Below are positions 1 to 11,850 of a DNA stretch of 64,000 nucleotides, piece by piece; the stretch's first letter is position 1; the number at the start of each line of letters is the position of its first letter. The notes beneath the pieces are model-generated. The model worked only from the letters and a program-made list of their open reading frames with translations. It was not told where the DNA came from and made no database searches. The translations under genes and the position numbers were made by a program. The DNA comes from Phoronis australis (Eukaryota; Phoronida; Phoronidae). The stretch is from positions 117,199 to 181,198 of the forward strand of contig NMRA01000396.1 in the NCBI GenBank assembly GCA_002633005.1, in the 5' to 3' direction.

Positions 1-169
1 TGACAAAAAGGTTCAAGTATTATATTTTGAAGTGAGTTCATGACCCAAGACAATAACTCGTTACCTGTATTGTAATTCAGATTGCTAAACCCCCGTCTCG
101 GAGTCCCGGCGTCGTTGCACTCGTTGTGATCATCGATCTTTTTCTAAAAGTCAGGGAATCGCGCGTTTC

Positions 170-356
170 CTTAGCAATAGGCGCTAAATCTTCATTCTTT
201 AAAAGTCGGGGATGGGCGCTTAACCGAGAGGTGGGCGCTTAACTGGAAATCTTAAAAAATTGCAGGGAGCGCTTAACTGAGCAGTGGGCGGTTAAATCGA
301 AAATCCACTTAAAGTCGGGGATGGGCGGTTAACTGAACATGGGCGTTAACCCGAAC
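170..356. repeat. Degenerate GGGCG(C/G)TTAAC minisatellite
   Basis: A short motif of the form GTGGGCGCTTAACTGA recurs five or six times with variation (GGGCGCTTAACCGA, GGGCGCTTAACTGG, GAGCGCTTAACTGA, GGGCGGTTAAATCG, GGGCGGTTAACTGA, GGGCGTTAACCCGA). The spacing is irregular, separated by AAATC or AAAGTCGGGGAT segments. This is seen directly. No function is implied. Confidence 0.7.
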
Positions 357-479
357 GATTACGGTAGTATTTTAGGTACAGAAGGCATTTTGGTCATGTC
401 TTGGTATCTCAATTGTGTCCGGTAGATGTAGCAAGGTTAATTGACATGGCTTTGTTCAAGTTCTTGTAAAAACAGTGAA

Positions 480-3400
480 CTCAATCCTATGACGCATTGA
501 TTCTATATCAGAATTTATAACCGCCCAATCGTCTCAATGAACATCCTTTTTGCTGAAAACTCCTGAGCTGAGCACGCTTGGAAAAACGTCTGCTTACACT
601 GGAGTGAATTTGCAATGTCTGTAAGATCATGCATTTTATATATACACAGGAAACTACTGTACAGTAGGTCTAAGGAACGCCCTCTCGTTGTGTTTTCGAA
701 CAGCGATTAAACGTTAATGAATAAAAATATACGCACTCAGGTTCAGTTCAGGTTAGTGTCATCAATTCTGGATTGACTATTGGCTCAGATTTTTTTGCAG
801 ACGACTAAATGGTTCACTTTTAGAGAAAAGAAGGACATGCGTTCAGTGTCATATTAATACCCAGGTACAAGATCACGATTGGTCAGGCTGCATTGTGTAA
901 CATACAAAAAGTCGGTTTCATTTGATTTTTAGACGTTTAAATACCAGCCAAACTTGAGTTCAGCAACTTTAAATTTAAAATAAGGTCTCACTTCCGCACA
1001 GTTATTTCACCAACTGTAATAACGCCTACTATAAAACGAATTACTACAACGTAAACGAACATGTGCTAAATACCTAAGGCATGGGTACCACATAAATCAA
1101 GATCTTCCTGTCTTATTTCAGACCGCCATTGAGATAACTTAGACCAATGTATCTTAGCCAAGTTTCATAACATTTCCTGTGTCCAAACTAGGACTGAAAT
1201 CGACCAACAGGTCAGCATAAAACATTACCAAATAGGATGTCAACTATATTCTCTATTGCATATTTGTAGAATTGTGAGCACATTGTTGGTTTTGTAATGC
1301 TGTCGTTAGTTTCAACACTATGTTAGTCAATTTTTGGCATAGATAAAAACCGAGATTGGCCTCCGAGGTCAATTCTCAATATCATCGAGCATTTATATGC
1401 AAGGATGGTTTTACGCAACGTATTTGATTTGAGGACCGATTCCTGTTTATTCTAATTAAACTCGGGTACAGTTTTAAATTCATTACTAAAAATGCAATTA
1501 GTCAAGGAAGGCCTTCTGATGAAGATGAAATGATAAAAAATACAATGGTGAGTAAAGAACGACATTAATTATCTTAAAGAGATAGGAATTTAGTCGATTC
1601 CCTATTTAGGACTGATTCCAGAAACCCAACTTTGGTCTCAATGATCAACATATACGACTACCATCACTATAAAATATTGAGAATATTAACTGAGCCGGAA
1701 CCTTTGGTATCAAGTCTTACCTCAACTTTCATGAAACTGGCCTTGTGTTTTACAGCACCCTATTTCCAAAGGTGTACTTATAAGTACTAATTCACTGTTC
1801 TGAATAAACATATGTTAATTCCATGTGTACATAATGTACTTGTACCTCATCAGTCACGTGACCTATTATACAATAAACGGATATGTTATATTACAATTCT
1901 GTTGGTGACATACCTGTCGCACCAAACAAAATTGAATTAGCTAATGAAAATTGGGATCCTATATCTACATTCTCAACCAACAAGGATGACAAGTGTTCCA
2001 CATAACCGTTAACACAACAACTTGACACTCAGCACAGTGAATGAGGAATAACTCTGATATCGCATGAAACCTGCATACTGGTTTTACAATTATAAACACG
2101 TAGCTCATTCTCGCTTTGACACATTTCAATGAAAAGTGTCATCTGGGATGATTCGCACTCAAATAACTTACGTCGGATGTTAAAAGTCAGGGCAAGACTT
2201 TCTCTGTCGATAGATTACTCCTTCTGTTCAGCCTGTATTGGAGTAATTCATTAATTATCGATAAGAAGAACTTGAGACTGAATCAGAAACGTTAGCAGAA
2301 AAAGATGCATAATTATTTCCATTCATCATATAAGTTAAAATAGCTAAAAATACATTCTAAATATATATAATTAATTCAACTAGCACCGAAATCGAGGCGT
2401 TCATGTCAATAAGACATCGGGTGAAAAACGCATTTTGCGATTATTGTGGACTAAGAAGGACTCAATCTTCAGTTTATTGGCTTTGGCCATAGCAATTAAG
2501 CATCAGATCCCGTTGCGTCATGAGATTCTCCTACAAATTGTCAATTCTCGTCATTTCTGTTGGATATTCAATAAAATGGAGGCCTATGTCTTCATCGGGT
2601 TAAACAGGCTTAAAACGCTCTGTCACTTATTGAATTGAATTGAGTTCTGCCGGTAAAGCGATTTCGTGCTGAGGCTGATCTCAGAAAATCTTTTTCTCAT
2701 AAATAATATTCCTTAACACTCTCACCATGACAGGATCCATCAGCATTTCAGCATACACTTATATGTATAACGTGTGAAACACTCGTGAATTTTGTTTTTG
2801 AAGAATAAATTGTGTAAAAAGACAAATAGAGACAATAATTAAGCTAAGAACTTTATCAGCCAATGGTAGAAAAAATGCCGAAGAGTGGAAGTGGAATAAA
2901 ACATAAATATTTTGGTCGTTTTTCTTCCTTCAATAATATCTGACGGAATGTTCTAATGTGTTCACCTTATTTTCGTCCTCCATTCGGTATTATACTTACC
3001 TTTTCAAACCCTTCTTACGTTGTGGTAGATAAACAATGTGTATGTAAACGACACATTGTCTTGTTTCCGTTAGTTTTGTACGTTGTTTGTGCACCAAGTA
3101 GAGCGTATTGTTCCGGTTTAAATCGAAGTTTCCTTCCAATTGAAGGATAAGTTTCCACACATTTGCCACCCTATCCTTAAGCGCTTTCCACTACACATGG
3201 CAGATTAAGTTCTTTCTCTTGATGCATTTTTGACAAATTGGTTATCTGTCACCGAAAATTTTAAAATGATAGGTAAGCACATGTATTTATAAACCCAGAT
3301 TGTATAAGACAGTTTGGTGTAAACCAAAAGCTTGGTTTACTGGCTGTGACCTTTCTAACATTCTAAACTGATTTGCTATTTTAACTACCTACATTTTCAA

Positions 3401-3925
3401 TATAGAATACCTGTTTCAATATTTTAGGAAAAGATTGGTGGCCTTCGCTATTCATGTATACTAATTGTTCCGCAATAATATTCCAAAATTCTTTTTGAAT
3501 TCAAAACATACTTACTTGCCATTCTACAGATCGTGTACCAACGGCTTCTGAGGATCGTAATAGTCCAACTGAATTGGAAGAGTTAATGTATAGCAGTCTT
3601 TTGATTGTTCTCGAACCGAAAGTTGATTTGTTCAATTATTCAGCAGATACATCCATCATTTGCTGATCCATTGCTTTATTTTTTCACAAATAACCGTTTT
3701 TTTTATAACCCGCAGTAATTTCAGTCGCTCATCCTTTCATAGAAATTATTATTGAAGACAAAGGACGCAGCACGACAGCCATTTCATTAACTTTTGCACA
3801 TGGAGGCAAGTTGGCAATGTGGAGGTCACGAAATAGAGGGTACTAAGAAACCACAGTAAATATCAATGTACCGGGTGGTTATGGCAGAACGGAAACGCTG
3901 GTTACCAGAGAGTACCAGGCGGGTA
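480..3925. repeat. Module M, copy A (left part), no gene
   Basis: Non-coding, AT-rich. It is collinear with 28870-33630 and 42820-44830. Examples: the GGATTGACTATT segment near 771 matches 29098; the TCTTATTTCAGACCGCCATTGAGATAACTTAGACC region near 1112 matches 30088 and 43237; the CTCAACCAACAAGGATG segment near 1972 matches 44060. Short ORFs here (such as 2435-2638) are not conserved as proteins between copies. Homology breaks at about 3925, where a 2.8 kb insertion begins. Confidence 0.6.
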
Positions 3926-4744
3926 CAGTGTCAGAATAAATGTTGATTAACTAATTGGTACAGGTAGTTCGATTTAAGTAGCCCAAAATTTCTGCATATG
4001 TACTTTTAAAACCATGCGGTCAAACTTGTTTACATGTATATGTATTTTTGACATCAGCATCTATTCTGAATGAGGTTTATCATTTTGGTTCTGGAGTCAA
4101 AGCAGTCTAAAGATTCTAGAAATTTCAGATATTAGATCGTATCAGCTAATAATATGATTAGACTAGATCATGTGGTTTTTATTAGCCAATGGTTAAGTAA
4201 GTACCGTGTTATAATTTGAGTAGAAGTCTAGAAAATATTCAGATGGGATTTGATGGTTGAATCTAGAAGACTTGCTACAGTGTATAGAAAAAAATGTGCA
4301 ACAGAGCCATCTCGTGGAAAGTAGAGAGAGAATCTTGGCAAGTGCCACATTTAACGAACAGGATAATAACTAAGAGCTACGAAAGGTTACACTGTCGATC
4401 GCTGCTTAATATGGTCTCTCATTTAGTTATTCCAATTTATTGAAATCTGACAAAGTCTCTTTCAGTTTATTGAGCACCTTTGACTTGAGTAGAAGCAATT
4501 CATTAAAACTTGCAGTGATCGAAGTATACAAAATCAAAAGAACCACGACCCAGTGGCTTTATCCCCAACAAGTACAATGCATGAAAGTGTGTGCAAGGGT
4601 AACGATGTGACTAGTGTACTTCCGACCAAGGCATGCGCATACAGTAGATGCTCACAGACGGAATTCTGTGTGTCGTTCATCATGTCTTCACACGGCAACT
4701 TTTCAGCTTAGGAGGCATTGTGTCAGAAAGTACGAGACTGTCAA

Positions 4745-4862
4745 TTGTATCGTGGGTGGTAAGATACTGCCTGCAAGTGTTGCCTCACGAGGAACAGTGA
4801 CCAGCAAAAGGAATCGTGGGTAGAAGATACTGCCTCCATGTGTTGTGTCACGAGCAAGACTA
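4745..4862. repeat. Two imperfect direct repeats of about 45-65 bp
   Basis: ATCGTGGGTGGTAAGATACT...GTTGCCTCACGAG (from about 4748) recurs as ATCGTGGGTAGAAGATACT...GTTGTGTCACGAG (from about 4813). The repeat lies in the presumed 3' untranslated part of the inserted retroelement. Confidence 0.6.
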
Positions 4863-5234
4863 ATGTACACTCGTAGTTGCTTTACGTCAATGTTGCTGCA
4901 CTCAATTAAGAATATGTTTCACTTGTTTTGGCTAGAGTTTTTTACCTAAACATCATTCAACAAAGAATGGACTCACCGGAGACAGCTCAAGAGTTGTTAT
5001 CTCTGCGGCGAAGGATGTTAAAGTTGAGTATCCGATGAGTTGCCATCAGTCACTGGTACGGTGCGCGGCTTTAGACGCTCTGCTGCTGGGTTAAACATCT
5101 TCTATAGGCCTAACTATCGCCAATTCCCGTACCAGGATGAATTTCGAAAATAATTGACTTGGCTGCGTCAGATGTGATATGCGAGGTTGATGTTGAAATT
5201 GCGCCATATTTTTATGTTGATTTCCTTTGTTGGT

Positions 5235-6163
5235 TTATACTTCATATATTGCAATGTAGGCATCCAGGGGAGGCTTAGATGTACTTGTGACTGTAGAGTC
5301 GTCAAAATTTATCCATTCCCATGCTGACGATTTAACACAGCATGTGTAATGACCACCCGTCGTGTTTCTTCCATGGTGTTCAATGACTGCTTTTATTTTA
5401 CAGCCGGAGAGGTCATACGAGGAAATCTTTGTGTTGATTTTTTCACCATTAGTTGCGGTTCGTAAGATATGAATACATAGGTATTTTGGCGGTTTTACTA
5501 ATGACCATGCGAGCTGGCCACTGAGACTATTACAGTGCGGGCAACTAAAGTCCTCGATGTAAAACGACGTCCACAAGCTATGCCACAACTCCTGCATAGT
5601 TATTTCTTTCCTTAGCGTTGGGAGTTAGACGGTCAACTCCCAGTCTATCTGTGTTTTTCGTTTGCTGTTGAGCAGTTATTACAACTCCTAGTTTGCTTCT
5701 TTACGTGTTGTAAGGTACTAGTAACCTTAGACGTTACATTATCAGCGTTGTGAGCAAGTGTGTCTACGTGCCATTGGTTCAGTAACCATAGTAAAAATTC
5801 ATGGGCATCCTGTTGACTTCCGTTGCCAAGAGAGTTGTTCTGTAATCTTAGTTTATTCAAAATTTCAGACGGAGTTGATGTATACCTTTTAGTTGCTTCA
5901 TATGTGTTCACAAGGATGGTTTTCATATTGTTTTTCTTGTTGATATTGTATTTGTGCCAGTTGAGGTTGCATGAAAAGATAGCTTGAAGTGTAGAGTTCA
6001 CAAAACACGTGTTTCCAACATTGCATAGACCAAATCTCTTATCTTTTGTTGATTTTTCGTTTGTCTTCCTTGATATCGGGGATGACGAAGTAGTTAATTG
6101 TATAGTGTTCTCTGTTGAGTCATGATTGTGAATAGTTTCAACTCCACTTTGCGCTTCAATCAC
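5235..6163 (-). pseudogene. Ubiquitin-specific protease (USP, C19) domain, broken, inside a retroelement
   Basis: Deubiquitinase domain of the papain-like USP family, which removes ubiquitin from proteins. The first part (6163-5645, 172 codons) carries the Cys box GLCNVGNTCFVNSTLQ with the catalytic cysteine, then the QQDAHEFLLWLL motif and a CNNC zinc-binding pair. The second part (5597-5235, 120 codons) carries another CPHC pair, then the His box GGHYTCCVK and WINFDDSTVT, ending DAYIAIYEV and a stop. Cys, His and Asp positions all look intact. Between the parts I see one frameshift and one in-frame TAA (near 5615-5650), so it is not translatable as read. The 6163 start is a GTG with open frame upstream, so it is not a true start. 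The frame continues back to about 6250 and appears fused to the nuclease-like domain. USP identity is firm; its membership of the element is inference. Confidence 0.85.
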
Positions 6164-6319
6164 GGGCTTAGAAATGTTGCAGAGTTGCCGTTCCGTAAAT
6201 TGCTTGTTGTTTCTTGATAAATATATCGTATAGCTACATCTGAGAGCTTTCTGAGAGGCCGTTTGATCTGTTTGTTTTTTTTATTTCTTTGGGGACCTCG
6301 ACGAAATTCATTACCTTCT

Positions 6320-6660
6320 TTAATGATTTGTAGATGAAGCCTCTACTGCCAAATTCAACAGGAAACAGGACTGTTTGCATCCTGCGTTTTTACATTCTTC
6401 GACGAGATTTGTATATTTCATTCTTTTCCTCAGGTGTGCTGATTCCATATTGTCTTCTGCTGGTATTGTAAGTTCTATTAAAACTGCTGTTTCTGCCTGA
6501 ATTGACCATAACACAATGTCAGGTCTTAATGCCGAATCTGCCGAATTTCAGATGGGAATATAAGAGGCGTTTCTGTACAATCTTTAATTAGTTTCCAGTC
6601 GTTGGTCTTGGCCAGGAAGTGGGCCTGTTCTTTGAATTTCGGCTCTGTTCTGTTATTGTC
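6320..6660 (-). pseudogene. Retroelement C-terminal nuclease-like domain (RPD...ELTVPWE type), broken
   Basis: The minus strand reads a lead-in resembling QAHFLAKTNDWKLIKD, then ALRPDIVLWSIQ, then IELTIPAEDNMESAHLRKRM and KYTNLVEECKNAGC. This matches a domain I know as the C-terminal part of invertebrate and fish non-LTR-retrotransposon-like proteins, consensus RPDhvLWS...ELTVPWEdr.eEAh.RKr.KY..L...C...GW....PVEVGCRGF. The PD and E spacing suggests a PD-(D/E)XK-type nuclease fold (inference). There is a frameshift near 6530 and another near 6360; in the second frame the expected FPVEFGSRGF follows. A third shift lies near the T-rich run at about 6278-6292. After it the frame (ALRCSYTIYLSRNNKQ) runs straight into the USP domain. 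Related to the copy at 60468-61762. Confidence 0.65.
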
Positions 6661-8049
6661 GACGTACAAACAATAAATTAATTACGGTATTTAATCATTC
6701 TCTCTCCATCTACGAACAATTTTAAGGCATAGATACATTTAAACTTGCCCACAGTCAACATCTAACATACACGACACCACATGGGCTTGAGAAAATCGAC
6801 AAGTATACTGCGAAGATCTAGCTGGTACAAAGGCTGGCAAATGGGCTAAAGTATAATATACAGTACGTTGCCCTGTAAATGGGCTGGTGACAGTGAAAGA
6901 ACTATATGCTTTCGGCCTAAATTCTTTTGTGGAAATTAAACCCTGGCTGGTGATCAAGTAAATATTTGACTGCAACGGCAGGTGCACGCAAAGATAATTC
7001 TGTCTATCCTAACATTCAAAACAACAATGTCACTAACACGCCAGAAGATCAAGTATTTATACAACACTAGATAATTGACAAAAACCTGTAATAACCAGTC
7101 CGTGGTCCCAGGGAACCTACATAACAATGACACATAGTAATAAAGATCCCATTTCTTACTCAGTGGTTTAATGGTGCAGTGCACTGCAAACAATAGCCCA
7201 ATGGTTACAAAAATACTCAGTTTGTCCTCAAATGTGTAACAGAATTATTTTTTTCTAGGTGGATATAAAGAACTGGACCCAAATGGAAATAAGGTTTTAT
7301 TCAAAATAGTTACAAGATTTCTTTATTATTTAGTATTAAATCTCTTTGTGTGAGTCGATAAAATGGTATACATGGAAAATAACCTAATGTGTTTGAAAAT
7401 GATTTATTTATATTCGTAATCATGTCATTGTAATCTCTACATTAGTTTGATAATTTATGTATTTGTGTATACTGCAACTGTACATTTTCTTTTCATTTGT
7501 TTAGCCCAGATACAATGCCCCTTGGAGCTTTCTGTGTCTGTATATTCATTGTACTGAACATTTCATAATGAACATTAAAAAAATGTGCTTCGAGAAAAGA
7601 AACAACAAATAAGTGTCAGGGATAGAAGCTCAATCACCCCACTCCAAACACGTTTGCACGTCTTCGTGTTAATACATTTTCGAATACAATAAAACATTTT
7701 CTATCACATAATCCCTTCTAGCTGCCATGTCGTTTGTCACTTTCCAAATGGGAGTTACAATCTTAAAAACAAACATTGGTGTAAAAGTACCTTTGTCAAG
7801 TAATATTTCAAGCACCGTTAATGTCTGTGACTACTCTGAACATCCACTTTCAGCATACTGAGATATCACGAAATCTCCCCGAGACATCACAACGGATTGT
7901 TCCTCATTCGAGTTGATCGGCGTAACTTATAAGATACTCGTGTCTGTGCTACATGAACCTCTTCTCAGACATCAGTGGTGAAAGCCTCTAGGTCAACTTC
8001 CGTAACTTCATTATCAGGATCAGAATACTCACTTTAATCGTCGACAATA

Positions 8050-8850
8050 GACTTTAGTTCCTTTCACACTCTATTTTGATCATGATCGCCACCTTGAAGT
8101 GCAAAAACATCCTCAGCACTGAATTCAACATTGTCCACTAGAATGTAGAAATGGTCATGGGAACCATTTGATGCATCACAGTTCTTCAGCCAATTGGTAG
8201 ACACCCTATCAGGGCAAACATCGCCAATGTTGTTGCTCGTTTTGCATGCTATTTGTGAATTGTCCAATACAAACGATGGTCAAAATTAAACTTCGATACA
8301 CAGTCTGTTCTGGCCCAACCCATCTTCCTTAGATACTACAAACACAGGGGCATCTGCTGCTTTCGCGCCTGACGATATCTTCCACAGATGCTCAGTTTTG
8401 TGTTTACCATCAAACGCTACCATCCTTAACAATACAGTATTTACAAGGTGGCACCCGTGTACATCGTAGTTGGACTCTGTGTAATTGTCCTTATGCTTTT
8501 GATGAGCTTTTCTTGCTTTTTATAGCCAAACCTCACGCTTCCTTCAAATCGCCATTAAAGAGGTTCCATGTATTTTATACGCGTTAGCGTAGGCCTACTA
8601 AACCCCAACTCAAAGCCCAAACCTGTTAAAAGCTGAGGTTCATGCCCAAACATAAACAGAAATGGTGATCGATCTAAGAATTCGTGTCTGGTACAATTGT
8701 AGGGATGGGTCAAAGCAGGCAGATGACATTTCCAGTTTTTCTTTTTATCTGGATCCAATGCTATCAGAGCGTTCAAATACCCCTTTACCGAACGATGTTA
8801 ACTAGTTTTTGCTTTAACTATTACTGAGATTTTAAAAAATTCGGCAATTA
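8050..8850 (-). pseudogene. Ty3/Gypsy integrase C-terminal relic (copy in module M-A)
   Basis: The minus frame 8776-8555 contains LDPDKKKNWKCHLPALTHPY, then NCTRHEFLDRSPFLFMFGHE. This is the conserved end of the Gypsy integrase core (ALDPEKKKDWKxHLPxLVxAYNxTxHxxTGxSPxxLMFGREPRLP). Further downstream, VAFDGKHK with stops in all frames matches the VLxRxVGLRGKHKLADRW region. Protein remnants continue to about 8060. No RT, LTR or complete ORF is visible. The same relic at the same relative place in 45600-46330 means the insertion predates the module duplication. Confidence 0.7.
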
Positions 8851-8996
8851 GTTTATTTGAAACGCTTCGGGAAACCATAATTAGTCATGAAATTGTTGAA
8901 ACTATATTTGCGGTGTTTCTAATCTTTTGATTTTTTGTCGTGGTAGCTCGTGCAAATCAAATGAAGTGATGTGTTAGCACACGTACATTCTGGAAA

Positions 8997-9232
8997 CCCC
9001 TTTCCGATGACTCTAACGTGGAAAATCACTCATACTAACGTTGAGTACTTGCAATTCTCAATAATGGTGCTTCATTAGTAAGTGGACCTGCCTTTGTCTT
9101 CACACATCTATCGCCCCCTTTCCGATGACTCTAACGTGAAAAATCACTCATACTAACGTTGAGTACTTGCAATTTTCAATAATGGTGCTTCATTAGTAAG
9201 TGGACCTGCCTTTGTCTTCACACATCTATCGC
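8997..9232. repeat. 118 bp tandem duplication
   Basis: Two adjacent copies (8997-9114 and 9115-9232) differ at only a few positions. Both start CCCTTTCCGATGACTCTAAC and end CTTCACACATCTATCGC. The related region in module M-C (about 46615-46730) has a single copy, so the duplication is local and fairly recent. Confidence 0.9.
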
Positions 9233-9539
9233 GTTGTTGAGTCCAGTTATCCAGTAAATGCAATATCTTTCTAGAGGAAACGTCTTTTGTCAACCACAAC
9301 GACCACATTAACTATGGAGATGCTGCAATGCTCTTGAAATAATCTGTTTAAGCAAAACCAGCTGCAAACTTGACTTCCCATTAACTTGTCATTTACGGCA
9401 CAATACCCCTTGTTTCAGTCTAAGACTATCAAACATACATAGTACCACGCATAAATTACTGTCTCTACTCGCTGAAAGCTGATAAAGCTTACCTATTTCC
9501 TAAAACCAATTCAATGAGCGATTCGGTGAGCGACGTGAG

Positions 9540-9840
9540 ACGGACCGGCACAACTAGTGTACGGTGCCCGTGGCGTCTAGATCAACCACATCACAGAGAA
9601 GGCGCTGAGCCGGGGGAAGCATATCAGTCGACCCGCAGTGGCCACCACAGGCATTTGAAATATTGGATTGCCAAACTCAGTCGAGCTGAGGACACGGTGT
9701 GCAAAAAGTGAGGTCTGGATGGCTCACTGATCTGCTCATTGCATGACGAACTGTCCTCTTCGCTTGGTGTCAAACTGGGCCTGTGTTCACTCCCACTAGT
9801 CAACATCACAGCAGAGCTGCTTGCAGGCTTTGGGCTATAA
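9540..9840 (+). pseudogene. Possible LINE C-terminal fragment (zinc-finger-like region)
   Basis: A GC-richer island. The plus frame reads STRSGHHRHLKYWIAKLSRA then EDTVCKK and a stop, followed in another frame by LLAGFGL. This resembles the RTGHHxxLxYWxxKxGxAEDxxCxxC region that ends many non-LTR retrotransposon ORF2 proteins. The paired cysteine is lost at the stop and no RT domain is adjacent. Treat as a tentative decayed fragment. Confidence 0.35.
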
Positions 9841-10423
9841 TATGTACAACCCGGTACGCAGCATCAGTGTGGCATGTTGTCTGACTCGTAAACATAAGCA
9901 AACAAGGACCGAACTTATCACAATCGAGGGAGCTCTCACAGTCAGACTAAAAAAAGAAATCGGAGCACAATTCTTGCCTCCCAAAACGTCAATTCCGGAG
10001 AAGATAACGAATAATTAACTAAATTGCTAAGACCTGTAATTATGTGGAAAATATGTCTGAGATAATCAACAAACCTTATTTTTGCTAAAATGGCATAAAA
10101 AAGGTTGCCTTCGCCTATAAAGATTCATCCGGTCCACTGGTTTGATAACACGGTGAGAACGTCGTAGTTCTTGAGTAGGAGTTCAGTTAACCTCTGGTTG
10201 AGCTGGTACAGGGGCTGAAGGTGGTGGTGTTGGGTTGTCTCGGTGGTTGTTTTTAATTCCGGGGTAGCGATTCTCATATTTCCAGAATGGTTCAGGGATG
10301 ATCTAATACGTCAAATTGTGGAACCGGAATCGGAGACGACGAGGTAAGACCTCGGGTTTGCTGAACTCTCTTTCACCTCTCCAAATTTCTCTTGGTCGCG
10401 TATTCAGACCTCGTCTCCAACAT

Positions 10424-11518
10424 TCAATTGTGGAGGGGATGCTGTTCGGTGTCTGGGATCAAAATTTGCTTTGTTCCTTTGGTTGAGTTGAGCTTCTTTT
10501 GCTCGTATGTACTGATCATCAAAGGACTTTGGAGGAGGGCTTTAGGCAATATGGGCAAAGTCGTTCGGATACGTCTGAAAATGAGCAGTTTAGTTGGCGA
10601 TTTTCCGTTGTGAGTGGGTGTTGTTTCGTATGCAAGGAACCCTAGATGGGGCTCTGTATTCTTCCGCATCGTGTTCTTTGCAGTTTGGACAGTGTCTCCG
10701 TTTGACTGCAGGTTGAGAGGCGACGACGTTACATGAACGAAACCATAATCTTTAGAGAATCTCACGAAACTTGCACAGGCAAACTGTGGATCATTGTCAG
10801 ACAATACTATGTCAGGAATCTAAGGAATGCTAAATATCGACTTCAAGGCTCCAATAGAATATCGGGCTATTGTCTGAGTAAGTCTTCTGACTTCGATTCA
10901 TCGTGAGTAGTAGTCTACTACAAGGGTGTAGATTTGTTTGTTCAGTTCAAACAAGTCAGTTCCAAAGCTCTCCCATTGAAGACAACAGTGGTTCCTTCAC
11001 CTCATGTCTGTGAAGAGCACAGGGTAAGCACGGTTTGCACATTGTCTCAATCTGTCGATGAGTGACAACTAGACCAATTCTTGGGCTCTTGCTCGGCATT
11101 TTGTTATACCTACATGTAAATGACCTTGGTGGAATTGGTTGAGCATTTCCAGCTGCATCGACTGGGGAATATCGATAAGGTCATCGTATATGAGTAAACC
11201 CTCTGTAAGGGTCAAGTGCTGTAGATTTTCAAAGCATAGTTTATGCGTACGTTGATCGGGAAGGATGAAAGGCCACCCATGTCGGCAGACATTGATCATT
11301 TCACTGCAAACGGTTTCTTTGGCCTGTGCCTCCATATTCTGAAGTAGTCTGGCCTGTTTTGCCGGGAGATTGCATATTGCCAAATGTACCTGGCCCTCAA
11401 CTTCGTTGAAGAAGACTTCGTCTTCCCTTATTGGTATCCCCAGAGGTGCTCGAGACAAGGCATCTGCAACCAGGTGGTTCTTTCCCGGGACGAGGTAGCT
11501 CTTTGGGTTATCTTTCAT
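10424..11518 (-). pseudogene. Gypsy RNase H tail, H2C2 and integrase core, broken
   Basis: Frame 11518-11069 carries YLVPGKNHLVADALSRAP (the conserved end of RNase H) and then FHQGHLHVGITKCRARAQEL, the H2C2-type integrase N-terminal zinc segment. The integrase core follows: YTLVVDYYSR near 10900 in one frame (first catalytic Asp) and SDNDPQFACASFVRFSKDYG in frame 10804-10424 (second Asp). Near the third catalytic position the sequence is QSNGDTVQTAK, so the expected Glu seems lost. Stops separate the pieces. The integrase would join element DNA into the host genome if intact; this copy cannot. Confidence 0.75.
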
Positions 11519-11850
11519 GAGACGGGCCGAAACGTAGTACTTGCGATGGCATCTACGACAAGTCTGTGAATGACAACAGAGGTACTAGGGGTTAGTTATC
11601 GGTTTCCAGGGTCAATTTTAGCCCGAGGATGAAAGGTACGCTTCCTTTTCTATCACTACCTAACGTTTCTCAGTGTCGCTGAGCGATCTGGATGCACAGC
11701 AGACTGATATTCTGTTGCCGGCAGAATCAAGTTGGAGAAATACAGCACCGTTGCCATACTGACTCGCATCACCTGCTACTATTTTTAATGATTACGGTCA
11801 CAGTGCACCAGAATGCATCCTTAACGTCTTGAGAGGGCTTCTGAGGTTCA

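Larger units (their letters stand above)
3925..6770 (-). mobile_element. 5'-truncated non-LTR-like retroelement insertion with nuclease-like and USP domains
   Basis: This 2.8 kb block is absent from the two other copies of module M. Homology with 33600 and 44810 stops after GAGTACCAGGCGGGTACA (3910-3927) and resumes near 6770 with GGGCTTGAGAAAATCGACAA. All recognisable coding pieces lie on the minus strand: a nuclease-like domain (6320-6660), then a USP domain (5235-6163), then about 1.3 kb of presumed 3' untranslated sequence (3925-5234). No reverse transcriptase is present, which fits 5' truncation of a LINE-type insertion. I could not identify a clear target-site duplication or poly(A) tail. 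Confidence 0.55.
6770..9300. repeat. Module M, copy A (right part)
   Basis: Collinear with 33640-34190 and 44840-46750. Examples: TAATATACAGTACGTTGCCCTGTAAATGG against C copy TAATATAAAATACATGTACATGGTCCTG, and the CACTTTCAGCATACTGA region against 34060. It contains the Gypsy integrase relic (8050-8850) and a local tandem duplication (8997-9232). I see no host gene. Confidence 0.6.

Noticed and set aside
2435-2638. Possible conserved small protein, similar to part of 30838-31194
   Set aside because: The similarity is DNA-level module M homology. Reading frames shift between the two copies, so protein conservation is not supported.
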